Source: a bacterium
GTDB lineage: Bacteria; Bacillota_I; Bacilli_A; RFN20; DUOF01
Direction: 5' to 3'
DNA: 5,883 bases
NCBI GenBank assembly: GCA_012839015.1
Contig: DUOF01000004.1
Location: 1 to 5,883 of the forward strand
Below, in pieces: positions 5,874 through 5,883 of this stretch. The notes beneath the pieces were generated by a model. That model did not search any database and was not told the DNA's origin. It saw only the letters and a program-made list of their open reading frames with translations. The translations under genes were made by a program, and so were the position numbers. Every line of letters starts with the position of its first letter. The stretch's first letter is position 1.

Positions 5874-5883
5874 TCTTAAAATA

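Noticed and set aside
1..5883. CRISPR array, tRNA, rRNA, insertion sequence or attachment site
   Set aside because: No regularly spaced direct repeats, cloverleaf sequence, transposase or paired terminal repeats were seen on reading both strands.

Overview
The window looks like chromosomal DNA from a low-GC Firmicute (Bacillota). The evidence is the AT-rich codon use, strong GGAGG-type Shine-Dalgarno sites, TTGACA/TATAAT promoters with 17-bp spacers, U-tract terminators and the protein families present. A clostridial or Tissierellia-like anaerobe is my best guess, but the sequence does not fix the genus.

Left part (1-1340, minus strand): two genes point left. The first in transcription order encodes a 309-residue DUF2935-type protein built from two repeats of a helical unit with paired Glu-His motifs. 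It is followed by a terminator and then by the 5' part of a second helical-protein gene, of a family often mislabelled 'acetylglutamate kinase', which runs off the left edge.

Centre (1341-3900): a 199-bp divergent control region separates these genes from a plus-strand operon. The operon encodes NrtR, a Nudix-domain transcriptional regulator of NAD metabolism, and PncB, nicotinate phosphoribosyltransferase. The two ORFs overlap by 8 bp and end at a good terminator. A perfect 7-5-7 palindrome lies on the spacer of the nrtR promoter and touches the -35 of the divergent promoter. NrtR is therefore likely to repress its own operon and may also influence the leftward genes.

Right-centre (3901-4787): a gene of unknown family that appears broken. 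An ATC codon stands where an ATG would be expected behind a Shine-Dalgarno site, and one T seems to be missing from a T-run around 4106-4108. The ORF starting at 4268 is only the downstream part of this gene. A strong terminator follows.

Right (4788-5883): a clear promoter drives two genes coupled by an ATGA overlap. They encode a four-helix membrane protein with no recognised family and a LURP-one-related (YxjI/Tubby-like) protein.

The best-supported pathway is NAD salvage from nicotinic acid under NrtR control. I found no CRISPR array, tRNA, rRNA, insertion sequence or convincing novel defence system. The items most worth following up are the shared NrtR control region, the decayed gene, and the two uncharacterised gene pairs at either end.
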